Shown: positions 1-11,325, numbered from the stretch's first letter. The stretch is 64,000 nucleotides of DNA from Zanthoxylum bungeanum (GCA_019454045.1 SKCR01036751.1:1302001-1366000), one strand, 5' to 3'. The notes: generated by a model from the letters alone, not told the origin. Numbers and translations: made by a program.

Positions 1-762
1 TATATTAATGTTATTAAACAAAATGTTGAATCATCCGACTGGATTTTAGGCACCTGGTTTCATGAGCTTGCTCCGTCAGCCAAAGAGATACTACCAAATA
101 TTATTCCAGTTGGTCCCTTACTCGCAAAAAATGAGCAACCTACTGGAAACTTTTGGTCAGAGGACTTAACTTGCTTAAGCTGGCTCGATAAACAGCCTCC
201 AGGGTCAGTCATTTATGCTGCTTTTGGGAGCAACTCAAAAGTCAGCCAGCATCAGTTCAATGAACTAGCACTAGGCCTTGAGCTTGCAGGACGACCATTT
301 TTATGTGTTGTTCGGCCAGGATTTACCAAAGATAACGCTACCGTTAACCCAGATGGGTCCGCGGTGAAAATGGCTGATTTTGGAAAAATGGTGAAATGGG
401 CACCTCAGGAAAAGGTGTTGGCTCATCCTTCCGTTGCCTGTTACTTGACACATTGCGGTTGGAGTTCGACAATGGAGGGAATAAGCATGGGGGTGCCATT
501 TCTGTGTTGGCCTGGTGGTACTGATCAGCATTATAATAAGAGCTGCATATGTGATGATTGGAAGGTTGGTTTGTGGTTGAAACCGGATGAAAATGGGATC
601 ATTAGTAGGCATGAAATCAAAAGGAAGGTAGATGAATTGCTCTCGAGTGATGTTATAAGAGAAAATGCATTGAAGCTGAAGGAATTGGCTCAAAAGAGTG
701 TCTCGGAAGAAGGATCTTCTTCTAAAAATTTGGAATTCTTCATCAAACAGATCAATGATTGA
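1..762 (+). CDS. UGT83A1-like UDP-glycosyltransferase, C-terminal part (start outside window)
   Basis: Reading frame 1 is open from the first base to a TGA at 760-762, giving 253 residues that align along their length with exon 2 of the two intact UGTs at 15.9 and 25.5 kb. It would transfer sugar from a UDP-sugar to a small acceptor in the cytosol. The C-terminal UDP-binding PSPG box runs from WAPQEKVLAHPSV through HCGW to the final DQ, and the last Gln is the residue associated with UDP-glucose preference. Two positions differ from both paralogues: HCGWNS is HCGWSS, and the usual P-Y-x-A-D-Q is P-G-G-T-D-Q. The Asn in HCGWNS normally contacts the sugar-nucleotide phosphate, so activity may be reduced. 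An AATAAA lies at 794-799. The 5' exon lies left of the window, so I cannot say whether the gene is complete. Family assignment is firm; function is inferred. Confidence 0.85.
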   Translation, partial: YINVIKQNVESSDWILGTWFHELAPSAKEILPNIIPVGPLLAKNEQPTGNFWSEDLTCLSWLDKQPPGSVIYAAFGSNSKVSQHQFNELALGLELAGRPFLCVVRPGFTKDNATVNPDGSAVKMADFGKMVKWAPQEKVLAHPSVACYLTHCGWSSTMEGISMGVPFLCWPGGTDQHYNKSCICDDWKVGLWLKPDENGIISRHEIKRKVDELLSSDVIRENALKLKELAQKSVSEEGSSSKNLEFFIKQIND

Positions 763-952
763 AGATTATTATATTTTTTTAGTCTGTAACAACAATAAAA
801 ACATCTCAATCTTTGCTTGGATTAGGATCATGCTTCCATAATAAAACATCTAAAATTATTGCCATAAGTAACCTGTTGATTAAGTCATTTACTGTAAATC
901 AAAGACCAAATTCTTAGCAAAGTATACTTGCCGTTTTCTAGAACAAGAATCA

Positions 953-2057
953 ATGAAAAACAAAAACGTGGGGCATGTGCTTCTATTGAACATACAAAAG
1001 CAGCAAGCACCAACTTACATTGATCATGTGCAGGCAAGCTCATGTTCTAGCAATCATGGAGGGCCTCTGATGAAGCTCCCTCTGTTGATTGCGGATCAAG
1101 GAATCAAGGTCACATCTGTGAACTCAGTTTGCATACACGCCTAGCCACAGTGTCATCAGAAAATGATAAAATAGGCGGAAAAGAGAGGATACAACGTATA
1201 GCCCGTTTGGAAGTGTTTAAAATCTGATTAAAAGTACTTTATCAAGATTAAAAAAATTAAAAATCCCATGATGATGGATTTAAAAACACTAGTTAAATGG
1301 CATTCCCAAACTAACCCTAGGTGAATCTATGCAAAGGGTCATTTGGAGAATTTGATTAAGAAGATCAGTTCATCAGAGGAGGAAATTGCCATTTGCTTCA
1401 ATGCTGATGAAACTATTGTTTGGGTACTTGACTCTGCTAATTAGGAAGATGAGAGTTAATAGGATGAGTCTTGATATAACGGTAAGATTATTCCATCGTG
1501 ATCTGATCATAAGTTTGAGTCGCAGAAACAACATCTTTGTAAATAATAATAATAATAAGAAGAAGAAGAATACATACATATTGAATTCTCCACAAAACTC
1601 ACCGTCTGAAAAATCTCGTGCGTTGAGCCATTTTCTTACTGTCAAGACTGCCATGTTTAGGCCTACTTTTGTAGCAGGATTTTCCTTGTGTCTCCATATT
1701 CCTCAGACTATTGAATCCATTTTTTTTTTAGTCACAATACTGAGTTCTAAGAAGTTATTTTTCCTTGATATAAGATAGTTTTGATATACAAATTTTACTT
1801 ATTTTATTTTATTTTATTAAGAATTGCTCTGAAGAGTGGGATGATCCAAATATATGTTAAATTGCCATTAATGAGCATTGATGAGTTTATATGGAGTTTT
1901 TCTGGAGATCCAATAAGGCAAAAGATTTTATTCGGAATCAAAAGTTCTATCCAAAGGACTGAAAATTTGCATTTGGCTTCTTTGAAATTTATTTTATGAA
2001 CTTGAACCGTCAGCTCGTGATTCAATTCCAAATCTCCTATCCATTGGATCAGTTCAA
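953..2057 (+). pseudogene. Decayed UGT83A1-like pseudogene
   Basis: Scattered matches to the intact UGTs occur in the right order on the + strand. At 953-1143 there is a degraded N-terminus (GHVLLL, then GGPLMKL and ADQGIKVT, matching GPLMKLS and AEHGIKVT). At about 1340-1450 there is a segment resembling the LIKKIS...ADETIVWVLD part of exon 1. At about 1838-2000 there is the start of exon 2 (DEFIWSFSGD and KILFGI), followed after a frameshift by FYELEPSARDSIPNLLSIG at about 1990-2050. Stops and frame changes separate the blocks, the catalytic PAQGH motif is lost, and no PSPG box follows. A short MITE interrupts it at 1201-1317. It starts only about 190 bases after the upstream UGT stop, as expected for a tandem duplicate that died. 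Confidence 0.8.
1201..1317. mobile_element. Short MITE inside UGT pseudogene
   Basis: The ends form an imperfect inverted repeat: GCCCGTTTGGAAGTG at the left and the reverse complement GGGTTAGTTTGGGAATG at the right. A TA dinucleotide flanks each side (1199-1200 and 1318-1319). At about 117 bp with no coding capacity it fits a miniature inverted-repeat element. The TA flanks suggest a Stowaway-like or related group, but the TIR is gapped, so the superfamily is uncertain. Confidence 0.5.
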
Positions 2058-3072
2058 TAAAATATAAAACTCTTAAGATAATTTATTTAGTATTTTTTAT
2101 CCTATTAAAAGATATTTCAACTTAAACATATACATGGAGTTAAATTCACATTTTACTCCATTAAGAAAAAATCTTGTATAAACATGTTTTTACAAGCAAA
2201 TGTGCTTGCACTAAGTAAGATAGTGGGGCTCATCTTCAAGAAATTATTATAACTGTTATGGGATCCACTATTTGTAAGATTTAAATATTAATTTTTTTAT
2301 AATAATAAAAAATTTAGAGAAGAATATAATTTACATTTAGATTAAAAAAAATCCTATGTGATATTTTAGAAAGAAAAGAATATGACGTTTTAAGAAAAAA
2401 TGTATTGAAATTTTATATATATATGGGAGAAAATCTGGTCAGGATCAAATTAAAGGATAAAAAATACGTATTTCGAGACATTATAAGATTAAAATTTATA
2501 ATTTTCAATGCATCGAAATGTGTGTGTTTTTTTTTATCTTTTAATATTGTCCGAATAAAGTCTTGACCAAGAAAGTCCGGATTTGATTCTCTCATATATA
2601 TATATTTTCAAGTTCATATCTTATAATACACATTAAAAAAAAATGACTCGAGCCTGCCTCTCTCTCTATAAAAGATAAAAATAAAAATATTTTTATGTAT
2701 GTTGATTGACGATTACAATTTGGGCATGACTATGGTACCCCTGGGAATCAATACTAGGGGTACCCAATTTTGGAAACGCGTTGTCTCAGCGACAGCCAGA
2801 CACTTTAATCACTCACACTAATAAGTAATTTGTACCGGTTGGTGTAAAAAAATAATATTAATATTATATTAATAAAATATTATTAAAATAATATAATATT
2901 AATAAAATAAAATAAAAAATTATTTAAAAATTTAATAAAATGATTTGTCAAATCATGTCTAAATTTTCATGTATAATGCTCATATTTTGATATTTAATGC
3001 CTAAATTTTCAAGTTAATACACATTTTTCAAGTTGGTTGTCAAAATTTTCATGTTTATTGCTAAAATATCAA
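2058..3072. other. AT-rich intergenic stretch, no gene
   Basis: I see no supported gene. The stretch has several A and T runs and AATATT-rich sequence at 2850-2940. A perfect 9-bp inverted repeat lies at 2734-2742 and 2756-2764 (GGTACCCCT / AGGGGTACC, 13-base loop). The right edge abuts the poly(T) of the LINE at 3073. Confidence 0.6.
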
Positions 3073-3102
3073 TTTTTTTTTTTAAATGAAGTTCATTCAT
3101 AA

Positions 3103-4698
3103 CTAGAGCAAACAAGATACAAAAAGAGGGAAGGAATCCTTCCAAAAACCACAACAATCACTAGTTAAAGCAAGTCTAGCTAAATTATGCGCGATTTCAG
3201 TACAGACACGAGGTCTGAACTGAACCAAGATATGGTTCGAAAGAACAATCGCTTCTTGGATATCACTAATTACCCAAGCAATTTCTTTGGTACTCTGAGC
3301 CTTACCGAGAACCAAATTAACCACATTTAACGCATCAGACTCAATTACAATAGGCAAAGCTTTAGCCTCAATAGCAATATTTATCCCTCGTAAGATGGCT
3401 TCTGCTTCCACCTGCTCAATATCAGAACCCTCCGAACTCTGTTGGATAGTCACTGCCGTCACACTTCCCTCGTTGTTCTTAATAACCACCCCAATCCCAC
3501 CCCGGATTCCATCCAGGGGCAGTGAGCCGTCGACCACTCCTCTAAATCCAAGGTCTGGGGCCTTAAGGTTTCCAGTGGATGCATCTCTGTCTCTTTCACC
3601 AACCAGGGCAACATCTTGCTGGCGCACTCTAATGAAGAAGGAAATGAGACTTTCTGCAGTAGACAAGACGTTCACCTTATTAGACTTAATATTCTGAAAA
3701 ATAAAATTATTCCTAGCACCCCAACAACCCCACATGATAGCTGTGAACAAGCTCATGTCGAACTTTGACATCGATTTCCAGCTTATCCTTAGAAGTTCCC
3801 CAATGTCGTTTCCTGGAAAAAAATTTATGAAAGAATACCAGCTTGTCTCTTTCCAGCAAAGCATTGAGGTATTACACCTAAACAAAGCATGGAAAACAAT
3901 CTCATCCTCTCTAAAACACCTTGGACAAATATTGTGATGAGTGATTTTCTTCAAATGGAGCTTCACAGACACTGGTAGCAGGCCACGACACGCTTTCCAT
4001 ACAAAAATCTTTATTTTTTCTGGAGCCTCAAGCCCCCAAATATCATTCCAGAAAACAGGACTCCCTCTTGAGTTTGCAGACCTCTGGGATTCGAGAATCT
4101 GTATACCCAGGTGATACACACTTTTGACAGCAAAAAAATCCTCTTTTATCGAAGTGCCAACATACCTGATCTTCTATGTTTCGCCTTGGCAACTGAATTC
4201 TTGTGATTTCCTCCACATCCATTGGCAAAAAATGTTCCTTCAGGATTCTCGTATTCCATCTATTATCTTGAGTCAGGAGAGCAGCCACCTTCGTGTCTCG
4301 AGGGAGCGAGGGAATGAAAAAGGCCAGAAAGAAGTAGGTCTAGGCATCCAATTGCTGTTATACACAGAAGCTGTAAGTCCATTACCAATTCGCCATCTAA
4401 CACCTTTTTCCAATATCTTTATACCCCATAGCAAGCTTCTCCACACAAAAAAAGGATTGGACCCAAGGGATGCCACCATAAAGTCGCTCTTCTTAAAATA
4501 TCTAGCTTTCAGAATTCTAGCGACTAACAAATTAGGGTGCTTCAGTATTCTCCAGCCCTGCTTAGCCAACATAGCTTGATTAAAAGTACCGAGGTCTCTG
4601 AACCCAATACCCTCATCTTTCTTGGATTTGCTCATTTTCTTCCAACTCATCCAGTGAATTTTCTTATTGGAGTCAGTAGATCCCCCACCAAAATGCAT
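3103..4698 (-). pseudogene. LINE ORF2 C-terminal half: connection, zf-RVT and RNase H
   Basis: Three minus-strand frames continue the reverse transcriptase. Segment 4273-4698 has the block common after the LINE thumb (KDEGIGFRDLGTFNQAMLAK, then WRIGNG). A short frame at 4043-4288 links it to 3103-4119. The latter begins with a zf-RVT domain (APEKIKIFVWKACRGLLPV, then the Cys/His set CPRC...H..FRC) and ends with a reverse-transcriptase-like RNase H (VDGSLPLDG..GGIGVVI, EAEAILRGI and ESDALNVV). Frame changes near 4090 and 4280 and the gap at 4699-4858 show it is not translatable as one protein. The frame stops at 3103, about 20 bases before the poly(A) tail. Confidence 0.85.
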
Positions 4699-4858
4699 TC
4701 ATAAGTCTTTGGGTTTATTCACATAAACCCACTGGAAGTCTGAAAACGCTCATGGAGTAGGTTGGAATTGCTTGGGCTATAGCTTTGAGTAACACCTCTC
4801 TGCCTCCACTAGAAAAAAACTTGTTCTGCCACTGTTTTATCTTGTTTCTAATCCTCTT

Positions 4859-5239
4859 TTATAAGTCCTTGAATAGTGCTCGCTTATTTCTTCCAACCAT
4901 TGCAGGTAAGCCCAAGTAACTGTCATGGCAAGCCGACGTTCTGAGGCTGAGAATCCTTTTAATATCTTCTCTCATAACTTCACTGGTATTCAGGCTAAAG
5001 GTTACAGTTGACTTCTCATAATTAATAACTTGACCCGATGCCTCCGAGTAACAAACCAGTAAATTCTTTAGGTATTCGCATTCCTTAATTTTCGCCTCTA
5101 CAAACAATAGGCTATCATCGGCAAAGAACAGATGCGTGATAGACATTTTCCCGAACTTAACACCTGTAATCTTCTTCTCTCTTTCGGCTAGATGGAGAGA
5201 TGCAGATAAAGCTTCAGCATAAAGAATGAAAAGGTAAGA
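4859..5239 (-). pseudogene. LINE reverse transcriptase, C-terminal palm/thumb fragment
   Basis: The open frame reads YLFILYAEALS, then about 25 residues on HLFFADDSLLF, which carries the F-A-D-D catalytic core of non-LTR reverse transcriptases. QVINYEKST and YLGLPAMVGRNKR follow, both typical of the thumb region in plant LINEs. The part before YLFILY, including the fingers and first catalytic Asp, is absent because of the 5' truncation. The protein cannot be active. Residues upstream in the same frame (5240-5350) are flanking DNA. Confidence 0.88.
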
Positions 5240-6636
5240 GTTAATGCTATAAAATTTTCGATTTGGATTCTTTATTGTATGTGAAATTAATAACAATTGA
5301 TAATCATAACGACAATTATCACATCGTTCATTGTTGCTTTGAAATTTCACTTATATTAGATGATATTGTAATTATAATTGAATTGCAATAAGCAAACCAA
5401 CAACAAAAAATTTAAATTCAAAAGTAATAGATAACAAACCATATTTATACCATGGAGTAAAATTTTATATCTAACGATACAACATGTTCACACTAATGCA
5501 ACAACAATAAGAGACCTAGAGACCACATGAGAATGAATTAACTTAACTTTACATACTATTTCTTTTCCAACAATGTTCTTTCTCAAAGTAAACAAATGAT
5601 AATTATTTAATTAACTAAAAAAATGGTTCTAGATTTCATATGATTACCTTTTGTAGAACTTTACCATTCAAAATATATTTATTTTAGTGCTAAATTTGTA
5701 CTACAAATCAAACCCCGGAAATCTGAAAAGATAAACTGAAATATTAGCAGCCAAATGGAATAAAACGATATCTAATTTCTCAAGCTTTTCAGCAACCAAA
5801 TGGACTAAAACTCAAATCCTAATAATCAAGTTGAAAAAAATTTGAACAAACCTCAAACACTATAGTTAACTCTTCACAAAATCGCTTAATAAGAAAGCAA
5901 TCATGATTCAAATACAGTAAAATCGAGTTGGAAACTAACAAATAACGTCAAATTACTAGAATCAAAGAGTTCGCATGAGACTTGGTTTGATAGAGTAGGA
6001 TTCGATTTTATCTGTTACGCTTAAGCCCGAAAAGGATGGTGATGCAGTAGGGTTCAACGATTTCAATATATATATATATATATAACCATCAAGAAGTTAA
6101 TAACTAAAAAAAAATCTCTCATTTCTCGTCAAAAAAATTTATTAGAGGCTTTCAACGTCATTTTCACTAAATTTAAAGCCAACTCATTTGCCATAAAACA
6201 AAACTAAACATACCCACATGAAAAAAGAGCACGCCAAGAGAAGAAGATGATCTGAAGTACCCATGAAAATTTGGGTGTTGCTTCTTCGACTAGATGATGA
6301 GAAAAGAGCAATGCAGAGAAGATGAGAAAAAGTGAAATTGGAAAAAATGAATATTTTCAATTTTTATAATAGATCTATTTTGATAATCGATTGAACCAGT
6401 TTCCTGTATTTATAAAATATTTTAACGTTTTTAGTCTCATTTAATCTCAACCATTAGATCTGCAAAAATTAGATCTAATGGCTGAAACTAACCCCTGTAT
6501 CAGTAACTATCGGTAGTTCGGTACAGCAGCAACACCCTTACAGTTTTGTTTTTTCAGGGTAACTTTAATGCGGCTGATGATCAACACAACAGAAGAATGA
6601 CCAAAAAAAAAGTTTCTATTTTATTAGGAAAAGAAA
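5240..6636. other. Intergenic, no gene seen
   Basis: No reading frame with recognisable content. A (TA)n tract lies at about 6067-6084. A near-palindrome (ATTAGATCTGCAAAAATTAGATCTAAT) sits at about 6453-6479, possibly a relic of a small element, but I could not find convincing ends. Confidence 0.55.
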
Positions 6637-6935
6637 TATGGATGGGAATAGATCGGGTCGGGCTAGGGGTTTATTAAGCCCGGGAAACAATATTCAGATC
6701 TGGGTCCGATAAAAACTCGACTCAAATTGTAATCGGGCCTGCCCGGATTCAGATTTGGATTTTATCCGGCCCGTTTTTTATACAAAAAAAAAAGTATATA
6801 TATACAAAATTTATTATATATATAATTTATTCCGTACCTAAGCCGGACCTCTAATTCTAAAGATCAGCTCGATTTTTTTATTCTAAATCAAACTGGACCG
6901 AATCGAACCTGGTCCGAATTTTTTTACCATCCATA
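6637..6935. mobile_element. hAT-like MITE
   Basis: The left end TATGGATGGGAATA and the reverse complement of the right end TATGGATGGTAAAA form short terminal inverted repeats. Flanks are AAAAGAAA (6629-6636) and AAAAGAAT (6936-6943), an 8-bp duplication with one mismatch, the hAT size. Just inside both ends are GGGTCGGG/CCGGA-rich blocks. The centre is AT-rich and non-coding. The terminal sequence resembles the MITE at 49839-50286, so the two probably belong to related non-autonomous families. Confidence 0.72.
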
Positions 6936-8054
6936 AAAAGAATATTCTCAATTTCTCTGGAAATTAAGTTGCAATTATTGCAATGAACGGCCAGCCAGAA
7001 AACAACGGTTGGTGGCTATAAAATGATTTTGTCATCTCTATAATTATTATAATTTTTAATTTAGCCCAACTACCAATTAAACAACAATCAATAAAAAATA
7101 CTTAGTTACAAATATCATTTTATTTTTGTATTGAGGGCATGTATATGAAAGAAACCAAATAAACAGAACAAAGAGATGCAGAAATAAAAATAATTTCCGG
7201 AAAGTATAGATAGGGTATCCGCCTGGAAGATATCAGAAATAAGAAGAAAATGAAATGTATTTTATTTTTTTTCCGAAGCATAGGAAATTATTTTATTTTA
7301 AAACCAAGCCACACTTCAATCATATAGTAACTATAAGCAATGTCAGATGGTAGGTGTCCAAATCTTAATTAATCTAAAAAAATATATAATAAGAACTAGA
7401 GAAATAAAATATATATGCGATCATTGTGAAAAAATTGGTCTTCTTTCCCTTATTACAATAATAAACGGCGGAATTTCAAGTGGTTGCCTCAGTATAAAAG
7501 TCTTGAACTTGAGTGATTTGTTCATTCTTAAATTCAAGGCTTGAATCTTACATGACGCGTTTACTTGGGGTCATACCATGTAGTGTAAAAAGCCAACAAC
7601 TTATACGGAACACATGTCTCAATGATTAATCAAGATACGCATAAATTGGTCCGGATATCCCGATTACCCAAAAATAATAATTAAAAAAAAAACAATAAAC
7701 GGGAGCAGTAATGAAAAACAAAAGAAACGGAAAACAGAGGAAAAATTAAAAGGTGAGTGGTTTCTTTCTTTACATAGCTTATTAGAATTTGTTTTCCTTA
7801 TCTTTGTTTATGAACAAGTTGTATGTTTCTTTGGATTGTTTTGAATATAATTTATAAAAGTTAAAATAGAAAGTTAATTGTTATAATATCTAGAGATTTC
7901 AAATAAATTTAATTTCAGTATTTTTAATATAATTTTAACTTTATTTGAAAAGTTTATATTGATATTACCAATCAAGTAATATTCAATGTGAAGGATTAAA
8001 TCATTTGTACTGGCATGCCACACATAATAAGACCGAATGCTTGAACTGAAAACC
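6936..8054. other. Intergenic, no gene seen
   Basis: AT-rich sequence with no protein-like frame beyond short chance ORFs and no RNA gene I can recognise. It ends at the T run that marks the tail of the SINE at 8055. Confidence 0.55.
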
Positions 8055-8231
8055 TTTTTTTTTTTTTTTTTTTTTTTTGGAAACGATGGAAACCCCGACA
8101 CCAAACCATCCATTCTGGGCCGCGGCGCAGGTAAAACCACCGGCTGTCCCAGGCTCTTACAAGAAGTGCACCCCCTGAATTCGAACCCATAACCTCAAGG
8201 TGAGAGGTTCGATTTTACTAGAGGGTCAAGG
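8055..8231 (-). mobile_element. tRNA-derived SINE, copy a
   Basis: On the minus strand the copy has a Pol III B-box-like GGGTTCGAATTC, a middle block CTTCTTGTAAGAGCCTG, and an end GGTTTCCATCGTTTCC followed by a long A run (T run at 8055-8078 on +). The middle and B-box blocks are shared with five other copies at 13.9, 14.4, 23.6, 23.9 and 27.7 kb. The box A region (about TAGTAAAATCGA) is diverged in this copy. Confidence 0.7.
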
Positions 8232-8280
8232 CGGGTCTTGTCATCTCCATGTCTTAAAATATACAAACTTATAGACACTT

Positions 8281-8287
8281 ATTATTA

Positions 8288-8318
<31 letters not shown>
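8281..8318. repeat. (ATT)n microsatellite, left of LTR element
   Basis: Simple ATT repeat with one irregular unit. The last five bases (TTATT, 8314-8318) are the left copy of the target duplication of the LTR element that follows. The same repeat continues on the other side at 13861, so the element landed inside a pre-existing microsatellite. Confidence 0.9.
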
Positions 8319-9082
8319 TGTTGACGGCGGATTTTGGTCTCAGGGTAATATGGGAATATCACCTTCGAGGTAATCCTCCTTCAATAGTGAATTTGTTTGG
8401 TTATGGGGGACCAAAAGCAAATTTAGCGAGAGACAGATAAACACACCAATCGACAAATAGATTTAACGTGGTTCGGTGGATTGGATCCGACCTACGTCCA
8501 CGGACAAAAACAGGATGGTGCTCTTTATTACTCCAACACGCTTCTCGGGTCTCTTTTTTGTTTTTACAAATCAGAGCTTGATGATTCTGATAACTAATTT
8601 TATGGTCATGCCTTTTATACATACTCTGCCCTCCTATTTATAATAGTATAGAAATCAGACTCCTATTTGCATAAGAAATCCTAGTTGAACTCAGTCTTCT
8701 CTTCTTGCAAGGATTCCTAGTCTAATATTGCCTTCTCTTTTCTTATTCATTTTCGGATTCTGACTTCATTTCCTTGTGAGAGTAGGATAATTTGCTTATC
8801 TTATCCACAAGAATAGGGTGTCATTATCTTTGAGCATGTCTCGCTCGTCTGGTCGGTCTCCATGAGGTCGGTCATGATAGTCTTTTATGCTGAGAGTGTT
8901 TCTGCCGACTTTATAGTGCTCGGTCATCCGAACTAAAGTGGTCGGTCATCTATCATCAAGTGTTCGGTCTCTTACTGTATAGTGGCCGGGTCGGCTTTGA
9001 TGATCTCAACCAGTCAGGGAATTACCCTTCTGTCCCTGTCGTGCTGCCTTAAATATCATAGTGCCTGAAAACACCATCAACA
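8319..9082 (-). repeat. 3' LTR of gag-only Gypsy element
   Basis: Starts TGTTGACGG on the + strand and ends CATCAACA, matching 13096-13860 base for base apart from about 14 substitutions and one single-base indel. It contains no gene. On the minus strand the bases just before it (AGGGGACAGA) make a weak polypurine tract. Confidence 0.93.
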
Positions 9083-9467
9083 TCTGTCCCCTAGTTCTCG
9101 GTAACAACGAGTTTGCGAGTTGATGCCGGGAACTATAAAAAAAAGATGGTGTGCTGATCGCCTTGCTGGTGGTCGTTCCAGAAATCACAGAAAAATTGTC
9201 TTCGCCATCAACTAAGTCTTCTGTTTCTATATTCATATCCTCGGTTATTGGAGATGCTGACCCTATTCAGAACGATTCTCTTCCTCAAAGCAAATTGCTT
9301 ACTTGGGTCGTTCCATCAGGAGACGAAGTTCCTCTTGTTGTCCAAACTAAAAATGACTCCTCTTTTGTAATATATGTACCAGAGATTTAGAGGTCCTGAC
9401 CCCTGACAGATCCAATTTCGATTGTGAGGAGAAAATTTTACCTCTGGGCTAACGATGATGTGCTCGG

Positions 9468-10078
9468 TGGCATGTGATCCTGTCTCGAGCTGTGAGAGAT
9501 GCTGGGACCTGGGGGAATGTTACGTCCCCAGTCCGAAGGACTGACTCGGTGGGACGCAACCCGACCCCGAGCTGAGAAAGACACTTGGACCTGAGGGAAT
9601 GTTACGTCCCCAGTCCGAAGGGCTGACTCGGTGGGACGTATCCCGACCCCGAGCTGAGAAAGACACTTGGACCTGAGGGAATGTTACGTCCCCAGTCCGA
9701 AGGGCTGACTCGGTGGGACGTACCCCGACCTCGAGCTGTGAAAGGCACTTGGACCTGGGGGAATGTTACGTCCCCAGTCCGAAGGGCTGAATCGGTGGGA
9801 CGTACCCCGACCCCGAGCTGAGAAAGGCACTTGGACCTGGGGGAATGTTACGTCCCCAGTCCAAAGAGACAGACTCGGTGGGACGTAACCCGACCCCGAG
9901 CTGAGAAAGACACTTGGACCTGGGGGAATGTTACGTCCCCAGTCCGAATGGCTGACTCGGTGGGACGTACCCCGACCCCGAGCTGAGAAAGGCACTTGGA
10001 CCTGGGGGAATGTTACGTCCCCAGTCCAAAGAGACACACTCGGTGGGACGTAACCCGACCCCGAGCTGAGAGAAGTCA
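9468..10078. repeat. 82-bp tandem array (7 units) in gag-only element
   Basis: The anchor TTACGTCCCCAGTCC recurs at 9520, 9602, 9684, 9766, 9848, 9931 and 10013, a period of 82 bases with one step of 83. Each unit also carries CTCGGTGGGACGTA and CCGACCCCGAGCTGAGA. Because the unit length is not a multiple of three and both strands stay open, chance ORFs appear, but I see no protein family in them. Confidence 0.95.
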
Positions 10079-10524
10079 TAATGACCTCGGTGGAACGAAT
10101 CCAGCCCGAGCCGATTAACCAAGTGGCCTCGGCGGAACGAATCCAGCCCCGAGCACTGGTTAATCCTTGGGACTTATTCAGATGGGAAGTGTATCCACCT
10201 TTGAAGCCCTACCGAATCTGGCATGGGCGTCCCTCTGCCAGACCGGCGAAAAACAAAAACAAGATTCTGGAAAATAAAATAAAAAGGCGGGGGTGACTTA
10301 GCACTTATCCCAAGACAAAAACGTTTCGCAAGCATAAACAACAACATGGATGCCTCAAAACAGCGTCCCGCCCGAGGTCTCCAAAACACAATTCTGAATC
10401 TTTCAATTTAGTGTCCCGGCGAACCAGGATTCGGATCAGAAGAGCGTTTGAATGGTAAGGGCACATCATCTACACGTCGGTTCACTAGGGAGCCTGTGTA
10501 TTGTATGAGGGCTCCTCCTTACCA

Positions 10525-10870
10525 CGCTGGAGCAGGCACACGCCACAGGGGCGTAACGCATCCCCGTGATGTGTCTCTCGCGGATCCGGATGATGAATGG
10601 GTCAAAGAGTTCCGGACTACTAAGGGTACATTCCTCCTTAGTTCCGGTATCACTGGAGCTAGCAATCGTCACAGGGGTGTCATCACCCCCCGCGCTATGC
10701 TTTCCCACGGATCCATTACATCGGGTAGGTGAGGATCAAATGAGTGTTCGACACATTAAGGGCATGTTCCTCCTCATGTTCGGTAACACTGGAGTAGGCA
10801 ATCGCCACAGGGGTATCATCCCTCCCCGTGCTATGCTTCTCACGGATCCTATGCATCGAGTATGTCCCTG
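10525..10870. repeat. Three diverged repeats of about 126-136 bp
   Basis: The anchor CACAGGGG recurs at 10544, 10670 and 10806, each time followed by a CCCCGTGAT/CCCCGCGCTATG-like block and a CGGATCC. The copies are more diverged than those in the flanking arrays. This is a separate repeat family sandwiched between the 82-bp and 83-bp arrays. Confidence 0.75.
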
Positions 10871-10884
10871 AATATTTCCGAGGA

Positions 10885-11325
10885 CCTCGAGCTAAGAGAG
10901 ATACTTGGTTCTGGGGGAATATCCCGTCCCCAGACCGATGAGCATGACTCGGTGGGACGTAACCCGACCCCGAGCTGAAAGAGTTACTTGGCTCTGGGGG
11001 AATGTCCCGTCCCCAGACCAATGAGCATGACTCGGTGGGACGTAACCCGACCCCGAGCTGAAAGAGGTATTTGGCTCTGGGGGAATGTCCCGTCCCCAGA
11101 CCAATGAGCATGACTCGGTGGGACGTAACCCGACCCCGAGCTGAAAGAGGTACTTGGCTCTGGGGGAATGTCCCGTCCCCAGACTAATGAGCATGACTCG
11201 GTGGGACGTAACCCGACCCCGAGCTGAAAGAGGTACTTGGCTCTGGGGGAATGTCCCGTCCCCAGACTAATGAGCATGACTCGGTGGGACGTAACCGACC
11301 CCGAGCGGAATAACTGAGTGGCCTT
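10885..11325. repeat. 83-bp tandem array (5 units)
   Basis: CCCGTCCCCAGAC recurs at 10923, 11006, 11089, 11172 and 11255, exactly 83 bases apart. The unit shares GACTCGGTGGGACGTAAC and CCGACCCCGAGCTGA with the 82-bp array at 9.5-10.1 kb, so the two arrays are diverged forms of one ancestral monomer. The five units here are closer to each other than to the first array, suggesting recent local amplification. Confidence 0.95.

Larger units (their letters stand above)
3073..5239 (-). mobile_element. 5'-truncated L1-type LINE (non-LTR retrotransposon)
   Basis: On the minus strand this holds, in order, the end of a reverse transcriptase palm domain, a zf-RVT segment and a terminal RNase H, which is the order of plant L1-type ORF2. 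The + strand begins with a T run at 3073-3083, the complement of a 3' poly(A) tail. Homology to reverse transcriptase starts abruptly at about 5239 inside the conserved YLFILYAEALS block, so the 5' half of the element is missing, as usual after incomplete target-primed reverse transcription. The sequences just outside both ends (TTGCTAAAATATC and ATGCTATAAAATTTTC) look like an imperfect target-site duplication. Frames are broken in several places. Confidence 0.88.

Noticed and set aside
5351..6636. Small element ends near the ATTAGATCT palindrome
   Set aside because: No matching termini or target duplication could be found.
8190..8231. A tRNA gene on the minus strand
   Set aside because: The box A/B-like sequences lack a foldable cloverleaf and belong to a repeated SINE with an A-run tail.
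9684..11277. Several long minus-strand ORFs rich in Gly-Tyr-Val-Pro-Pro repeats
   Set aside because: They are read-through of the 82/83-bp tandem arrays, overlap in several frames, and have no family resemblance.
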